Shown piece after piece: positions 1 to 10,682 of a DNA stretch of 64,000 nucleotides (its first letter is position 1; each line of letters opens with the position of its first letter). The notes below the pieces were generated by a model, which saw only the letters and a list, made by a program, of their open reading frames with translations, was not told where the DNA came from and searched no databases. This DNA comes from Medicago truncatula. Taxonomy: Eukaryota > Streptophyta > Magnoliopsida > Fabales > Fabaceae. The translations under genes and the position numbers were made by a program. Where the stretch lies: NCBI RefSeq assembly GCF_003473485.1, contig NC_053045.1:53176494-53240493 (forward strand), read 5' to 3'.

Positions 1-675
1 TAGTGTAATAGAAAAAGCGGACAGACGGGCACTCCCGTGCCCGTCTGGACGCTAGTTCCTGACCAAACCCCTGCTCTAGTCCCATTGTTCATTAGGAGTA
101 ACTAACAAGAGAACCACATTGAAATTTAGCACTATAGTTAGGGTCCGTAGAACTTAGCTTTGTTTCCATTAAAAAACAAATATTTGGACAAGTGTTTCTG
201 ATGAGTTTCTTCAAAGCTCTAACTAACTTGATGAGTTTCTTCAAAGCTCTAACTAACTGCACAAAGCTTTCCCAAACCTCGTCAGATCCATGAAAGGATT
301 TTCATGGTATTTGGTTGTCATCAATCAGTTGTCAAATTATTGAGTAAGTGTAAAATCAGTTTTCAAGTTTGGTTGGCCTTGTTATCAATGTAGGTAAAAA
401 CCGGAAAGACCCCACAAATAAGAGAGGAGAAAAGTTGAAGAAATAAACACTGTTGCATTTGGATTTTAGTCGGTGTTTCATTTGCTTTTTCAAATTTGAT
501 AAATTTCTCTTCAAAACATGATAACTGAGTATTGGTTTTTATACCAAAATGAAAACGTTAACTGTACAAATTCCCCCTCCCGCTTTATGGAGAAATTAAA
601 AAAGTTCTCATATAACAACTAAATAATACAACATTTACATCTGCCCGTAAATATAAACACAAAATAAGAATAAAA
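1..675. other. Left flank: 3' side of the RING gene, hairpin and 30-bp tandem repeat
   Basis: No coding region recognised. Bases 24-47 form a G+C-rich inverted repeat with a 10-bp perfect stem (AGACGGGCAC / GTGCCCGTCT) around a 4-base loop; it may be the tail of a repeat that continues outside the window. Bases 199-258 hold two exact copies of a 30-bp unit that starts TGATGAGTTT. About 400-675 is A+T-rich and probably carries the 3' UTR of the minus-strand RING gene, whose stop codon is at 676-678. Confidence 0.5.
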
Positions 676-3357
676 CTACACATTCTGTCTGCAAATAGGA
701 CACGAATCATTCTTGACAAGCCATTTGTCCACGCATATCAAGTGAAAAGTATGGTCACAACGAGGTAAGCTTCTCGCAACTTCCCCAACTTCAATGTCCT
801 GTACATTATATTTCTCAATGTTAAATGGATTATATTAACACTATCATATCATCCAAATCTCATATATGGATAATAAAAAATTGTGGCAAGTATGAGTGCA
901 AGCAAATGCTTCTTTTTGACCATTAAATCACAAATCCTGAAAAGAATAATCACCTGCAAACATATTGCACAGAAAGTATCCTCTGCCTTCATGCCCTTCA
1001 AAACCATATGGTGCGGTAGCTTATTCAATGAATCCCCCGACAATCCTGTGGATGATACTAAGCTATGAACATCATGAAACTCATCATAGCCAGTGTTATT
1101 AGCAACTCCAACCTGCTCAAACTAAAACAAATAATAATATGTCAAAAACTATATATTGTGCTACAAAAAATCAGCACAGAAAACATTTTCAGAAGTTCAT
1201 TTTAGCTGCATGTTAATAAATCTTTAAAAAGAAAATTGTCGTTAATAATTATCGTTAATAACATAAAAAGCAAATTCTAAATAGGGGAACCCGAAAGATA
1301 CACACGTAATAATTGTCGCTAATAACATAAATAGCAAATTCTAAATGGACATCAACACAGATTTTAAAAAATACATAAAAAGATTAAACATGATACTGCA
1401 CACATGCAGCACCAATGTATATACATAGCTCAATAACCTTTGCAAAACAAGCTTCAGACTGTATCTCTAGTTCTTGCCCTAATATGTGTTAAATTTGTAT
1501 GGATAAATACTCATCTATGTTTTTCATGATATCTGATTCGCATTCTTGATATTTTGAATTTTTTTTAAAAATAGTTAAAAGCTTCCTCTTTTTTAGTTTC
1601 AGAATTCAAATATGATATAGGTTACACAATTCTACTTTTCAATCACCACAAGCCGATCAAACAGGAGAAGGAAAAAAAACATTTCAGGAGCAATGAAAGA
1701 AAATGAGGCTAATTTCTGTTTTTTTTTCTTTCCGAAAGTTGCTCAAAAAACTAGACAAGAGCGGGAACGGAAAGTTTGCATTTTGCAGGTTTTCATACTA
1801 TAAAGGAAAAGCAAGTGGTATTATTCACTGATCTTACATGCAGAGTTTGTAACAAGTTGAGTTGCCTGTAACAAATTAGCCGTACCGAACGACTCTTGAT
1901 ACTGTCAACTCATATTGCACCATCGCAACTACACTATTATATTTATATGCATCAATGGTACGCACAAAGCTACTGATTTTAAAAGGCAAAATTTGGGGGA
2001 GAGATATAGAGAAGGTTATTACTTGCAAATTGTAAGCAGTTAAAATAGCAGGTGTAAGTGATTCTTCTACAAGCCTTCCCCGAACAAGTTCCTCTATGAA
2101 ATCTGCCTGGATTTAAATGTTAGAGAATTGGTTTAAAATTATGCATCAGAGATGGCCACTCAAAAAACACACTCTTAAGATGTATCTTAAAAACCAGGCA
2201 GCACAAATCACAATACAAGTCATAATATCTCCTATATATATGCATTTTAAGCTAAAAAAGATTGTCCTCATACAAAAATCAAGGTGAATTGAGACCATAA
2301 CGATCACTAACCATAGAAGACGCGCCGCGTGAACCAGTTTGTTCCATACACCAATAAGCACGGGAAGCTTCCAACACCTCCACCGAGAGTATAGCCCCGG
2401 CAATTGCACCCAATGAAACTCCCCGGAGAAAACCACTCTTGGTAGCCTTAGCTGCTAAAGCACCGGCTATAGCTCCTGTAAGGGCCCCAGCTGCAATTGA
2501 AAAACACAATCCATGAGAAGAGGCCAACAAAAACACACCTCAAAGCAACACTTAGGTTAAGGCCTGTTTGGATTAGCTTATTTGAGCATATCTATTGGCA
2601 TAAGCACTACCGACATAGTTTGAAAAAAGAAAAAAAAAACTTATGAAAACAGCTTCCGGCATGTTCATTAGCTGTTTCGCGCTTATTTTTATAAACTCTT
2701 ATGGATAGCTTATACAAACAGCTTATGGATTATATAAAAACAAGTTGACTTTATTTTATCATGTGTCGTCGAAATAGCTTATTCACAAGTGCTTATATGT
2801 TAAACTCTTGTGCTATAAGCTGCAAAATAATTAGTTTATCCAAACAGGACCTTAAAGAAGTGCTATTGACTATGCAAACATTCAACACCCCAAAAAATCT
2901 CAAACTTTCATAACCAAAAAACATCAACACAGTCTAATCTAATTATCAGACCAACCATGAATTTCACTACAACCAAGTCAAATCAAACAAACAAAAAATA
3001 ACCTGCATAAATTGATTTGTGCAAACAACTAATCCCTCATGTTTAAGCTTCACAACTAAAAAGCCAGCCAAATCATCATATTCTAATTCTATTTCTACCT
3101 AGTATAAACCCCATAAATTGCACACACAAATATCAAAGTGAAATTTAAAAAAGTTTCAAACTTTAAGGCAACCCAAAAATCCTAAAGAGGTCAGAACCCC
3201 AACAATCAAATGAAGGAATAGATGATGCAAGGATATTATAAAAAAAATTACCAAAGGCAAAACATGCGGTGAGAGTTCCAGATACGGCGCATAATAGAAA
3301 TTTGGAGACAAAACGAAAACCCAAGAAGGGTGTTTCGTTTCGTCCACCAGTTTCCAT
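676..3357 (-). CDS. RING-H2 finger membrane protein, NEP1-interacting protein (NIP) type, five exons
   Basis: Spliced minus-strand gene. Exons in coding order: 3357-3252, 2490-2312, 2106-2023, 1121-954, 798-676. All junctions are GT-AG and all phases fit, giving 660 nt (219 aa plus stop). The N-terminal half has a Gly/Ala-rich membrane stretch ([20 protein letters not shown], continuing [12 protein letters not shown]) typical of NIP proteins. The C-terminus is a RING-H2 domain: CAIC, 15 residues, CDHTFHLIC, 10 residues, CPIC, so all eight zinc ligands are present. Family knowledge: such proteins are E3 ubiquitin ligases anchored in plastid or endomembranes; Arabidopsis NIP1/NIP2 bind plastid RNA polymerase. 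Substrate unknown here. The start is the Met before [10 protein letters not shown]; an in-frame upstream Met at 3417 is possible but less like the family. Intron 1 carries a MITE. The exon model is my reconstruction from splice sites and homology, not transcript data. Confidence 0.88.
2557..2855. mobile_element. MITE (family A) in intron 1 of the RING gene
   Basis: About 299 bp bounded by terminal inverted repeats: the left end reads TTAAGGCCTGTTTGGATTAG and the right end, reverse-complemented, TTAAGGTCCTGTTTGGATAA. It has no coding capacity. The interior is rich in the motif 'agcttat', which recurs in both orientations. A diverged relative lies in intron 1 of TOC1 (26437-26717). The superfamily is unclear. 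Confidence 0.75.
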
Positions 3358-3654
3358 GAATGATAGCCAATCAGAGAGTGTGCAAACGTTTATGAGCCAT
3401 AGGTGCAACAACAGCAACTTATGATTGAAAATGGAAGGATAAGGAAGATGAAGCTGACTAGATTTTTGGGGAAGAAATCATGAGCCGTCAGCAATCAATG
3501 GAAAATGAAAGGTAAGGTGTTGGTGCGTCGTTTTTCTGTGATAATGATAAAGGACAAGACAACAGTATAGACGCATGAAATAACATTTGACATTTGACTT
3601 ATCGCACCCACCAATAAATTAATTGGAAAAACCATTTTTTTATGAGTTTAATGG
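3358..3654. other. Upstream region of the RING gene
   Basis: Between the RING gene start codon and a Stowaway-like MITE. It presumably holds the 5' UTR and promoter of the minus-strand gene. I see no specific element I would name. Confidence 0.4.
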
Positions 3655-3794
3655 TACTTGATCCGTTTTAAAATATAAGTAAAATTCACTTTTTAGGTTC
3701 ATTCATTTAATGACGTATGTGGTCCACATACGTCATTAAATGAATAAACCTACTAAAAAGTGAATTTTGCTTCTATTCTGAAATGGAGGAAGTA
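3655..3794. mobile_element. Stowaway-like foldback MITE
   Basis: A 140-bp element that is one long inverted repeat. Its ends read TACTTGATCCGTTTTAAAAT and, on the other strand, TACTTCCTCCATTTCAGAAT. The centre is a perfect palindrome (AATGACGTATGTGG, one T, then its reverse complement). Termini with TA and a CTCC/ATCC(G/A)TTT motif are typical of Tc1/mariner-type Stowaway MITEs. It would fold into a near-complete hairpin. Confidence 0.85.
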
Positions 3795-3976
3795 TTGTGT
3801 TGCCGATATAAAACAATTTTGCACACATAATTAATTAAAATATTTTAAATTACCACATAAATTAAAATATTAATTGACTTGACAATTATAAATATTTTGA
3901 TTTGTTGTATGTGCAAAGTTTTAGATTGTCAACCCACCATACCACCATCATTAAACTCTTTTTTTTACATGCGGAT

Positions 3977-4760
3977 GTAGGGTATGTTTGTTTTGACTTT
4001 TCAAAACCAAGAAACACTTCTACAAACCTCGAAAGTGGAAATTGAGTTTTCAATGTTGTTTGGTTTGGCTTTTCAGAATTGCTTATATCCTCCAGAAGCA
4101 ATTCTTCTTAAAGCTAAAATTCATAGCTTTTGCTTTTCTAGAATCAATTCTACATTCAATTTAATATTTTGATTATTAAAGCCTATTATTTTCCTTTACT
4201 TCCCTTTATCAATTCTCTTTCTTTTTACTTTGTAATTAATTTGATGAACCAAATTTAATAAGAAAACTTAACCAACCAATTTAGCCCCCGAAAATTGTTT
4301 ATGGTCATGAGTTACCAAGTTTTAAATTTTCCTTTACGGTGTACCCATTCAGATTTACTATATTTTTTTCTTTTACCTTTATTTTACGCTATATTTTATC
4401 ATTTTTTGCAACTAATTCTAGTATTATTTAACTTAAATATATTTTATCAAAAAAATTTAATATATGAACAAATATTTTGTAAAAAAATTAGTTTAATGAT
4501 CGTATTTATTATGCTTTAAATAATATATCTGTATTTAGTATTGATCTACATGTACATTCAACTATGCACATTTACTTGAATTTAGCTATGTCTATTTTAT
4601 TAATTATACATTCAAAATCAATTTTGATAAAAACTATCCAAACAACATTCAGTTTGTTTAATCAATTTTGCATTATTGTATCCAAACATAAATCAATTCT
4701 CTCAAAATCAATTATGTCAGAATCAATTCTCTCAAAATCAATTATGTCAGATCAAATACG
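3977..4760. repeat. Degraded foldback-type repeat with a 30-bp tandem duplication
   Basis: A+T-rich non-coding sequence. The left part (around 4048-4080) and the right part (around 4640-4655) share inverted motifs such as 'aatgttgtttgg', which suggests an old MITE with damaged ends. Bases 4691-4720 and 4721-4750 are exact tandem copies of a 30-bp unit starting AATCAATTCTCTC. The right edge abuts the truncated left side of the Lemi1-like transposon. Confidence 0.45.
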
Positions 4761-4852
4761 ACTTTTGACTTTTGACTTTTGAAGTGTATAGTAAATGTAA
4801 ACAAGTGGAATGTTCAATGTATTCTTAAGCAAGTTTGGCATATATAAATTAC

Positions 4853-5149
4853 ATGAATGTGTTAAAAGTATTCAAACCATATCTCACTCACGAGATGGCT
4901 TCTCATCTAAAAGGTGTTGCAAAATCAACTATGTCAGATCAAATACGTAAGGAGTTGTGCGAGTACAAGAGAGATAATCCTGCAAGCACACAAAAAGACT
5001 TGCAGAGATGGCTTGAGGGAAAATTTCAGTTGAAAGTTAGTCAAGGAACAATATCAAACACACTTAAGCGGTCAAATGATTATCTCTCTGCTGAAATAGA
5101 AAAGGGAAGAGCGGAGATCAAAAGACACAAAACTAGCAAAATATCCTGA
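4853..5149 (+). CDS. Pogo-type transposase, N-terminal DNA-binding part
   Basis: About 98 codons from the ATG at 4853; the upstream in-frame TTG is not a credible start in a plant. The protein contains a helix-turn-helix of the pogo/CENP-B N-terminal type (KRDNPASTQKDLQRWLEGKF, then a GTISNTLKR recognition-helix-like run). Family members normally continue without a break into a Tc5-type HTH and a DDE domain. Here the frame ends at a TGA at 5147-5149, and the rest lies in another frame starting two bases later. A one-base indel around 5125-5145 explains this; the alternative is an unrecognised small intron. Expected location is the nucleus, binding the element ends. Confidence 0.78.
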   Translation: MNVLKVFKPYLTHEMASHLKGVAKSTMSDQIRKELCEYKRDNPASTQKDLQRWLEGKFQLKVSQGTISNTLKRSNDYLSAEIEKGRAEIKRHKTSKIS

Positions 5150-5150
5150 C

Positions 5151-6461
5151 ATGGAGAAGGTTGTTTATGAGTGGTTTCTACAACATCAAGAACGTGTGAA
5201 TATCACAGGAGAATTAATTTTGCAGAAGGCAAGAGATACAATGAAACTCTTGTACCCTCATGATGATTCAGATTTTAACTTCTCTACAGGATGGCTTGGG
5301 AAATTCAAGCACCGACATGGCATAAAGTCATTTCGTCGTTTTGGCGAGAGTGGGTCTGTTGATGTACAAGACATGGAGCAGAAATTGGTATCGATTCGAG
5401 AGAAAATTGATCAGTTCCCTATGAAAGATGTTTTCAATATGGATGAAACTGGGTTGTTTTATAGGCTACAAGCTGATCATTCACTGGCAACAAAACAACT
5501 TGAAGGAAGAAAACAAGATAAAGAAAGGCTGACGGTAGTTATTTGTTGCAATGAAGATGGCTCTGAAAAAATCCCTCTATGGATTATTGGGAAATATGCA
5601 AAGCCTCGTTGCTTCAAGAATGTCAACATGAATAGCTTGGATTGTCAGTATCGAGCTAACAAAAAAGCATGGATGACTAGTGTGCTTTTTGATGAATATG
5701 TTCGTTCATTTGACCAAATGATGCATGGTAGAAGATTTCTACTTGTGGTGGATAATTGTCCAGCACATCCAAGAAATATTGAAGGGCTAAGAAACGTTGA
5801 GTTGTTCTTCTTGCCACCCAACATGACATCAAAGATTCAACCTTGCGATGTTGGGATAATAAGAGCTTTCAAGATGCATTACCGTAGAAGGTTTTACCGC
5901 AAAATATTGGAAGGTTATGAGGTGGGACAATCTGATCCAGGGAAGATAAATGTCCTTGATGCTATCAATTTGGCAATCCCAGCTTGGACGATAGATGTTC
6001 GAAAAGAAACAATAGCGAATTGCTTCCGACACTGTAAAATTCGTTCAGCTAGTGACGTTGTAGGAAATTTGGATGAATCCACTTTTGATGAAGAAACTCA
6101 AGACCTCCAGACTATGATCAATCAATGTGGCTATCGTAATAAGATGGATATCGACAATCTAATGAACTACCCAGGTGAAAATGAAGCATGTTCGGAGGTT
6201 CAGAGTTTAGAAGATATTGTGCGTACTATCATTGAGAACAATGCAGAGGATGACGACGAAGATGATACGGTGTCTTTGGAACCTGTTACGCGAAAGGAAG
6301 CACTTATGGCGTCGAACACTCTTCACAACTTTATGATACAATACAAAAATACAACACCTCAGCTATTGGATGCAATAAGAAAAGTTAGAGATGAGCTCCA
6401 AACAGACTTGAACTTTAAAGGAAAACAAACAACTATTGAATCATATTTCAACAAAGTGTAA
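5151..6461 (+). CDS. Pogo-type transposase, catalytic part (DDD)
   Basis: 436 codons in one uninterrupted ORF. Residues about 1-60 match the second helix-turn-helix of Tc5/pogo transposases (GWLGKFKHRHGIKS). The catalytic acids are visible: D98 in MDETG, D201 in VDNCPAH and D233 in QPCDVGI, in the spacing expected for the pogo clade. A Lys/Arg-rich run (HYRRRFYRK) and an acidic stretch (AEDDDEDD) follow. The ATG at 5151 continues an open frame from upstream (KLAKYPD precedes it), so the original protein began in the neighbouring ORF and this Met is probably not the native start. No internal stop or frameshift interrupts the catalytic domain, so the copy is recent. Role: cut-and-paste transposition at TA sites. 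Confidence 0.88.
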   Translation: MEKVVYEWFLQHQERVNITGELILQKARDTMKLLYPHDDSDFNFSTGWLGKFKHRHGIKSFRRFGESGSVDVQDMEQKLVSIREKIDQFPMKDVFNMDETGLFYRLQADHSLATKQLEGRKQDKERLTVVICCNEDGSEKIPLWIIGKYAKPRCFKNVNMNSLDCQYRANKKAWMTSVLFDEYVRSFDQMMHGRRFLLVVDNCPAHPRNIEGLRNVELFFLPPNMTSKIQPCDVGIIRAFKMHYRRRFYRKILEGYEVGQSDPGKINVLDAINLAIPAWTIDVRKETIANCFRHCKIRSASDVVGNLDESTFDEETQDLQTMINQCGYRNKMDIDNLMNYPGENEACSEVQSLEDIVRTIIENNAEDDDEDDTVSLEPVTRKEALMASNTLHNFMIQYKNTTPQLLDAIRKVRDELQTDLNFKGKQTTIESYFNKV

Positions 6462-6628
6462 TATTTTTTTTTTTTTCAGTTTCTATGAATTATTAATTTA
6501 TGATTTTCTTGGGACCGAAAATTATAAAGGGATCTCCCAAAAAATTATTATCTTATTATTTTATCGAATTATTCAATTTTTTACACTGGCCCAAGTCGGG
6601 ACCGGACAAATTTATTATTTTAGAGAGT

Positions 6629-6653
6629 TTATTAATTTAAAGAGTTTCTACTG
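6629..6653 (-). repeat. Right terminal inverted repeat of the Lemi1-like element
   Basis: About 25 bp that read, on the minus strand, CAGTAGAAACTC followed by TTTAAATTAAT. It is identical in its outer part to the right end of the short derivative at 16311-16335. It is flanked outside by TA, as expected for the target. Confidence 0.85.
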
Positions 6654-6655
6654 TA

Positions 6656-8000
6656 TATCCAAAGCTGAACCAAACACACACGTAATATTTCATAGTTGAG
6701 TTAGGTAAAATTCCATGTGATTTAGTAAAATACAGATACCAGAAATTCCATTATTGTTAAATCTATTCATGTGATTCAATGAAGAATGACAACAAATCAT
6801 GAGATATTTGTTGTAGTATTATTGGAGATGTTTTGTCTCGCCTTTTATTTTTTAGTAGATCAAATGTATTTCATGAGATGAGTAAGGACCATCTACATTT
6901 ACTTAAAATAAATGGAGAACGTTATTTAGTGAGAGATAGACACAGAAATATAGGGAACATGATTTCATGCCGTAGAAATCCACACGGTTATCACACTATT
7001 TTAGATCAGAACCGTCTAATTTAAAACGTGTGGCCGAGATTATTTAGATCAGCTTTATTACGGTATCAATCTGAACCATCCAATCTATGATTAACGACTG
7101 TAATTCAAAATTGTGTCAAAACCGTGTGTTTTTTCACATAAGTAAATCTCAATCCAAAATATAGATAGTGTTTGGATTGAGATTATATCTTAAAACTGGG
7201 TCACAAGTATCATTTGTCTATCTTATTCTAAGACAACCATATCTCTTCAAATTGTAATGTTACTTTGGGTTTGTTTGGTAAAATTAAGTTATAAGCTAGC
7301 TGATAGCTGATAAGTTAGCTGATAGCTGAAAAGCTAACTGATTGAAATTAAAATGTTTGGTAAAATTAGCTTTTGAAATGACTAAAAAATATAAAATGAC
7401 ATAAAAGTACACATGTGTTTAATATGTTATAAATTATATTTATAAATATTTTTAACTAATATATTATCTTTTTTGCAAGGAACTAATATATTTTTAACTA
7501 ATATATTATCTTAATAATTTGAATGTATTTCAAGGTATTTTCTTAACTTTAAAACGATAAATGTTATATATGATTTAATTGAGATTACCGTTAATAAGTT
7601 TTGTTTAACTTCTTTATCATATATTTTTATTTTAAGGAAAATTATCTTTCTATTTAAATTGGTAAATATGTTCAAACAATAAAATAATGATAAATATCTA
7701 CATGTGGATTTTATAGAAAGAGACCTATATCCCAAAAAAAAAAACATAAAAAAAAAAAAAATCAAACCTAAGAACAATCATTCAACCAATTGAAACATTA
7801 AAAATATTCAAATAGAAAACATCGTAAAGTTTATGTTTAAATCCGCAAACTCCAACTCATTTTGACGTTAGTTTAAATTATTGAGTCGACTTTGATATTT
7901 TTAAATCCTTGTTTATGAATTTTGTTACGTCGCATCAACTTAACCTAATTTTTTCTTGATTTACATTTGCAATTATTTAATCTAATCAATTTCATCTATA
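6656..8000. other. A+T-rich spacer with possible MITE remnants
   Basis: No credible gene. Around 7262-7400 there is a repetitive run (agctagctgatagctgata..., twice 'tgtttggtaaaatta') that looks like the end of a MITE, but I could not find a matching opposite end. The remainder is low-complexity A+T sequence. Confidence 0.4.
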
Positions 8001-8760
8001 AAAAATGCAGCACACTAATTTAACTATCAGATATGAAAAATCAAATCCCATATCTCTTCCTCAATGGCAAACAACCAGATTCAGAAGCAAGGAAAAAACA
8101 TCAAAATTTCGAAGATTACGTGATGTTGTACACGTGAGTTTTTCATCTCTGATTTTGACCTACTTTTTCTTTCTTTTCGTTTTCTTGAGATTTTTCTTTG
8201 TTTTAATTCGTTTTAATTGAGTTTATTTTATTTATGTTTGTTTTCTTCACAGGACTATATGCAATATGTGTACTCAAAAGGCTCCTAATGACTATTCTCA
8301 GATCGCTGAGTTTATTTTATTTATAATTTGATTTTTGGTTATTTGTGATCTGATGAGTTATGTGTTGTTATCTAATTTGCTACTATTTCTTATATTGAAT
8401 ATTGATTTCCGCAAATTGAATCCATTCATTTTGATTGTTGTATTCATCTCAAAAAAACGCAAGGTTGAGAGCGAGAGTGAACTGAGTGAGAATAGAATAG
8501 AATCACGCATCAAATCCATAACTTGAATCTTCTCAATCCTTGGCAGCAACTTGAATTTGTTGGCATGTATGCCTTTCTCATGGTAATCAACCTATCAACC
8601 CTTTCTTTATAATCAATTGTAATTAATTTCTTTTATTTTTTATTGTATGCTACTTTTTTAATTTCGGTTTGGCTATGATTCATTTGAATCAACTCAAATT
8701 CTTTGAATTCTTAGATGAATAAGTTTGGCTCGGGTTGGCAGCGGAGGAAGTTTTTAGAGG
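8000..8760 (+). pseudogene. Possible exon remnants of an unrecognised gene
   Basis: Several short plus-strand open stretches have splice-like edges: about 8030-8133 (frame reading FEDYVMLYT just before a GTGAGT at 8134), a piece after TTCACAG near 8252 (DYMQYVYSK, soon stopped), and 8524-8582 (NPWQQLEFVGMYAFLM before GTAATC). I do not recognise the protein. The pieces do not join into a long frame, so this is probably a decayed gene or coincidence. Confidence 0.25.
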
Positions 8761-9124
8761 TAACAAACAGAGTATCAGATTTTACTATCCTGTATTGTAA
8801 CAGGTCATTACTTTGTAGGAATCATGTTAATAAGATGAGTGATAATCTTCTTCAAAAATAAAATCAAATGATTGATACTTTATAATCATGATTTACTATA
8901 ACCACACATGGTCTTTTTTTTAAACACCAATATGTGATTTTTTTTTTTTGAAGAAACACCAATATGTGAATTGATTGCTAGCAATTGATGTAGTGAATAA
9001 CATACTTTGCTGAACCACTGCAGTTGAATAGGAAGTAGTCCATTGATAGATGATGATGATGATGAATATTGATTTGTATAGATATTGATTTGTTGATGTT
9101 GATTATATTTTGGGTTTGATATAT

Positions 9125-9865
9125 GAGGAAGGATATTTTGACTCAAGAGTTACTCCAAATCACATCCCTCTATTTTGTTTTAATCCAACGATTCTTAATT
9201 AATTATTAAATCATCTTCATGATCACGCACTATTATCCTCTACATCACTTCCTTGTTGCCGCGTCACTAAGAAAAATGAATACGTTGTTTGGGTCTTTTT
9301 TCTCGATCCTTGCACATATGTTCTCAAAGATTAACAATAGTCATGAACAAAATTGGCTTTGGATTTCAATTCTATGTTTACAGGATCTCTATTTTATGCC
9401 CTTTGATTCCCACAAAGAATTTGAACTCCATAAAAATCTAGCGACTTTCGACATTATTTTTAGATTCCAATAATTTTATCCTCCTTATCTTTGAATAACA
9501 TAGAATTCTCAAATTTGAATAAATAGAATTCTCAAACTTAAATTATTGTGCAAAATTCTGTTTGGAGAGGTGAGGTGAGATGGTTGGGTATAAATGTGGC
9601 AAACACTGTAATTCATAATTTTTGCAGCATAAAAACAAAGATGTGAAATTTATCAAAAAACTTATCAATGAATTTAATTAATTCATATTCAAATCATTGT
9701 TTCCTAAGATCTGCATGGGAGGAAGAAGACGCTACTTTTTCTACGCATACGGTGAGGCAATGATTTAGTGCTACTTGATCATTAGAGATGATTTAATAAT
9801 CAATTAGGATGGTTAGATTAAAACTAAATGGAGGGATGTGATTTGGAGTAAAAATATCCCTCCTC
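9125..9865. mobile_element. Non-autonomous Mutator-like element (MULE-MITE), 741 bp
   Basis: Flanked by an exact 9-bp target duplication TTGATATAT (9116-9124 and 9866-9874). The ends form long inverted repeats: left GAGGAAGGATATTTT..., right (reverse-complemented) GAGGAGGGATATTTT. After an 11-base difference both continue ACTCCAAATCACATCCCTC and on through the A+T-rich run that contains 'attaaatcatct'. No transposase is encoded. The 9-bp TSD and long TIRs place it in the Mutator superfamily. Confidence 0.88.
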
Positions 9866-10049
9866 TTGATATATTGTTACTATCTTAAAAAAGAAAGTAT
9901 TGATTTTTTGCTATGTATATAGGTGTTGATACCCTTTAACTCAAAGCATTTTACATGTGCATTCTTAGCTTTGGTCTATTGAATAAAAAAAACCTCTGGT
10001 ATGTATTTAGCATTTTAGCTAGCATGCATATGAATATCTTCAATTTATT

Positions 10050-10260
10050 CCTTATTTAGCAAATCCTTGGGAGGAAGAGAACTTCCTTGCAGCAGCTGCA
10101 GCAGTAGAAAATGCTCAACAGGTCTGTGAAGCTTTCTTGCTATATTTTAAAGGCAAATCCTTGGGAGGAAGAGAATTTCCTTGCAGCAGTAGAAAATATA
10201 GTTGAAATGCCATCTGCCTAGAACTCAATTTGGTGTAAATGGATTCAGTTATAAACAATT
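10050..10260 (+). pseudogene. Duplicated exon-like fragment (NPWEEENFLAA...)
   Basis: Bases 10060-10121 read in one frame as ANPWEEENFLAAAAAVENAQ, preceded by TTATTTAG and followed by GTCTGTG, like a real exon. Part of it is repeated at 10154-10190 (NPWEEENFLAA), followed by different sequence. Downstream, FINARSSRRIS* can be read across the site where a SINE inserted. I do not recognise the family; it may be the damaged 3' part of the gene whose traces lie at 8000-8760. Confidence 0.3.
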
Positions 10261-10293
10261 TTATCAATGCAAGAAGCAGCAGAAGGATTTCTT

Positions 10294-10434
10294 TTTTTCT
10301 TTTTTTTGGTCAAGTAGCCTAGTGCTAGAGCTCACACAATTTAATTATGGAGAAGTGGAGTGTCCGGGGTTCGAACCCCGGCTCCTGCATATAATATGCA
10401 ATATCCCTACCAACTGAGGTAAGCTCACGGGGAT
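10294..10434 (-). mobile_element. tRNA-derived SINE (family S), minus orientation
   Basis: Bounded by an 18-bp target duplication GCAGCAGAAGGATTTCTT (10276-10293 and 10435-10452). Read on the minus strand it starts with a tRNA-like head (gagctTACCTCAGTTGGTAGGG as A box, GGTTCGAACCCC as B box) and ends with 'ctacttgacc' and an A-run. These are internal pol III promoter motifs, not a real tRNA gene. Confidence 0.88.
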
Positions 10435-10682
10435 GCAGCAGAAGGATTTCTTAATTTAAAATGTTTGCAACTCACTTATTTTCTCCATTCATTCATGTTT
10501 TTTACCAATGTTTTTTTGTTGTTTTTTGTTCTGTTTATGGAATTCTTCTCTATTTATGCATTCTGTTTGATTATAAATTTGCTTTTTGTTTCGAAAATCA
10601 ATTTCTTATTGTACTGATTATGAGGTTTCTAAAATCAATCACTTATTTTCTCCATTCATTTACTCTAAAAATCAAGTTCTTA

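Larger units (their letters stand above)
4761..6653 (+). mobile_element. Lemi1-like pogo-type DNA transposon (left end missing)
   Basis: The right terminus is clear: reverse-complemented from 6653 it reads CAGTAGAAACTCTTTAAATT, the Emigrant/Lemi1 (pogo clade of Tc1/mariner) terminal repeat, next to a TA at 6654-6655. The interior codes for a pogo transposase in two ORFs (4853-5149 and 5151-6461). The left terminal repeat is absent: similarity to the related deleted element at 15767-16335 stops near 4761, and other repeat DNA lies to the left. This copy probably cannot move itself but could still supply transposase. Lemi1 was described in Medicago truncatula, which supports the host assignment. 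Confidence 0.88.
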
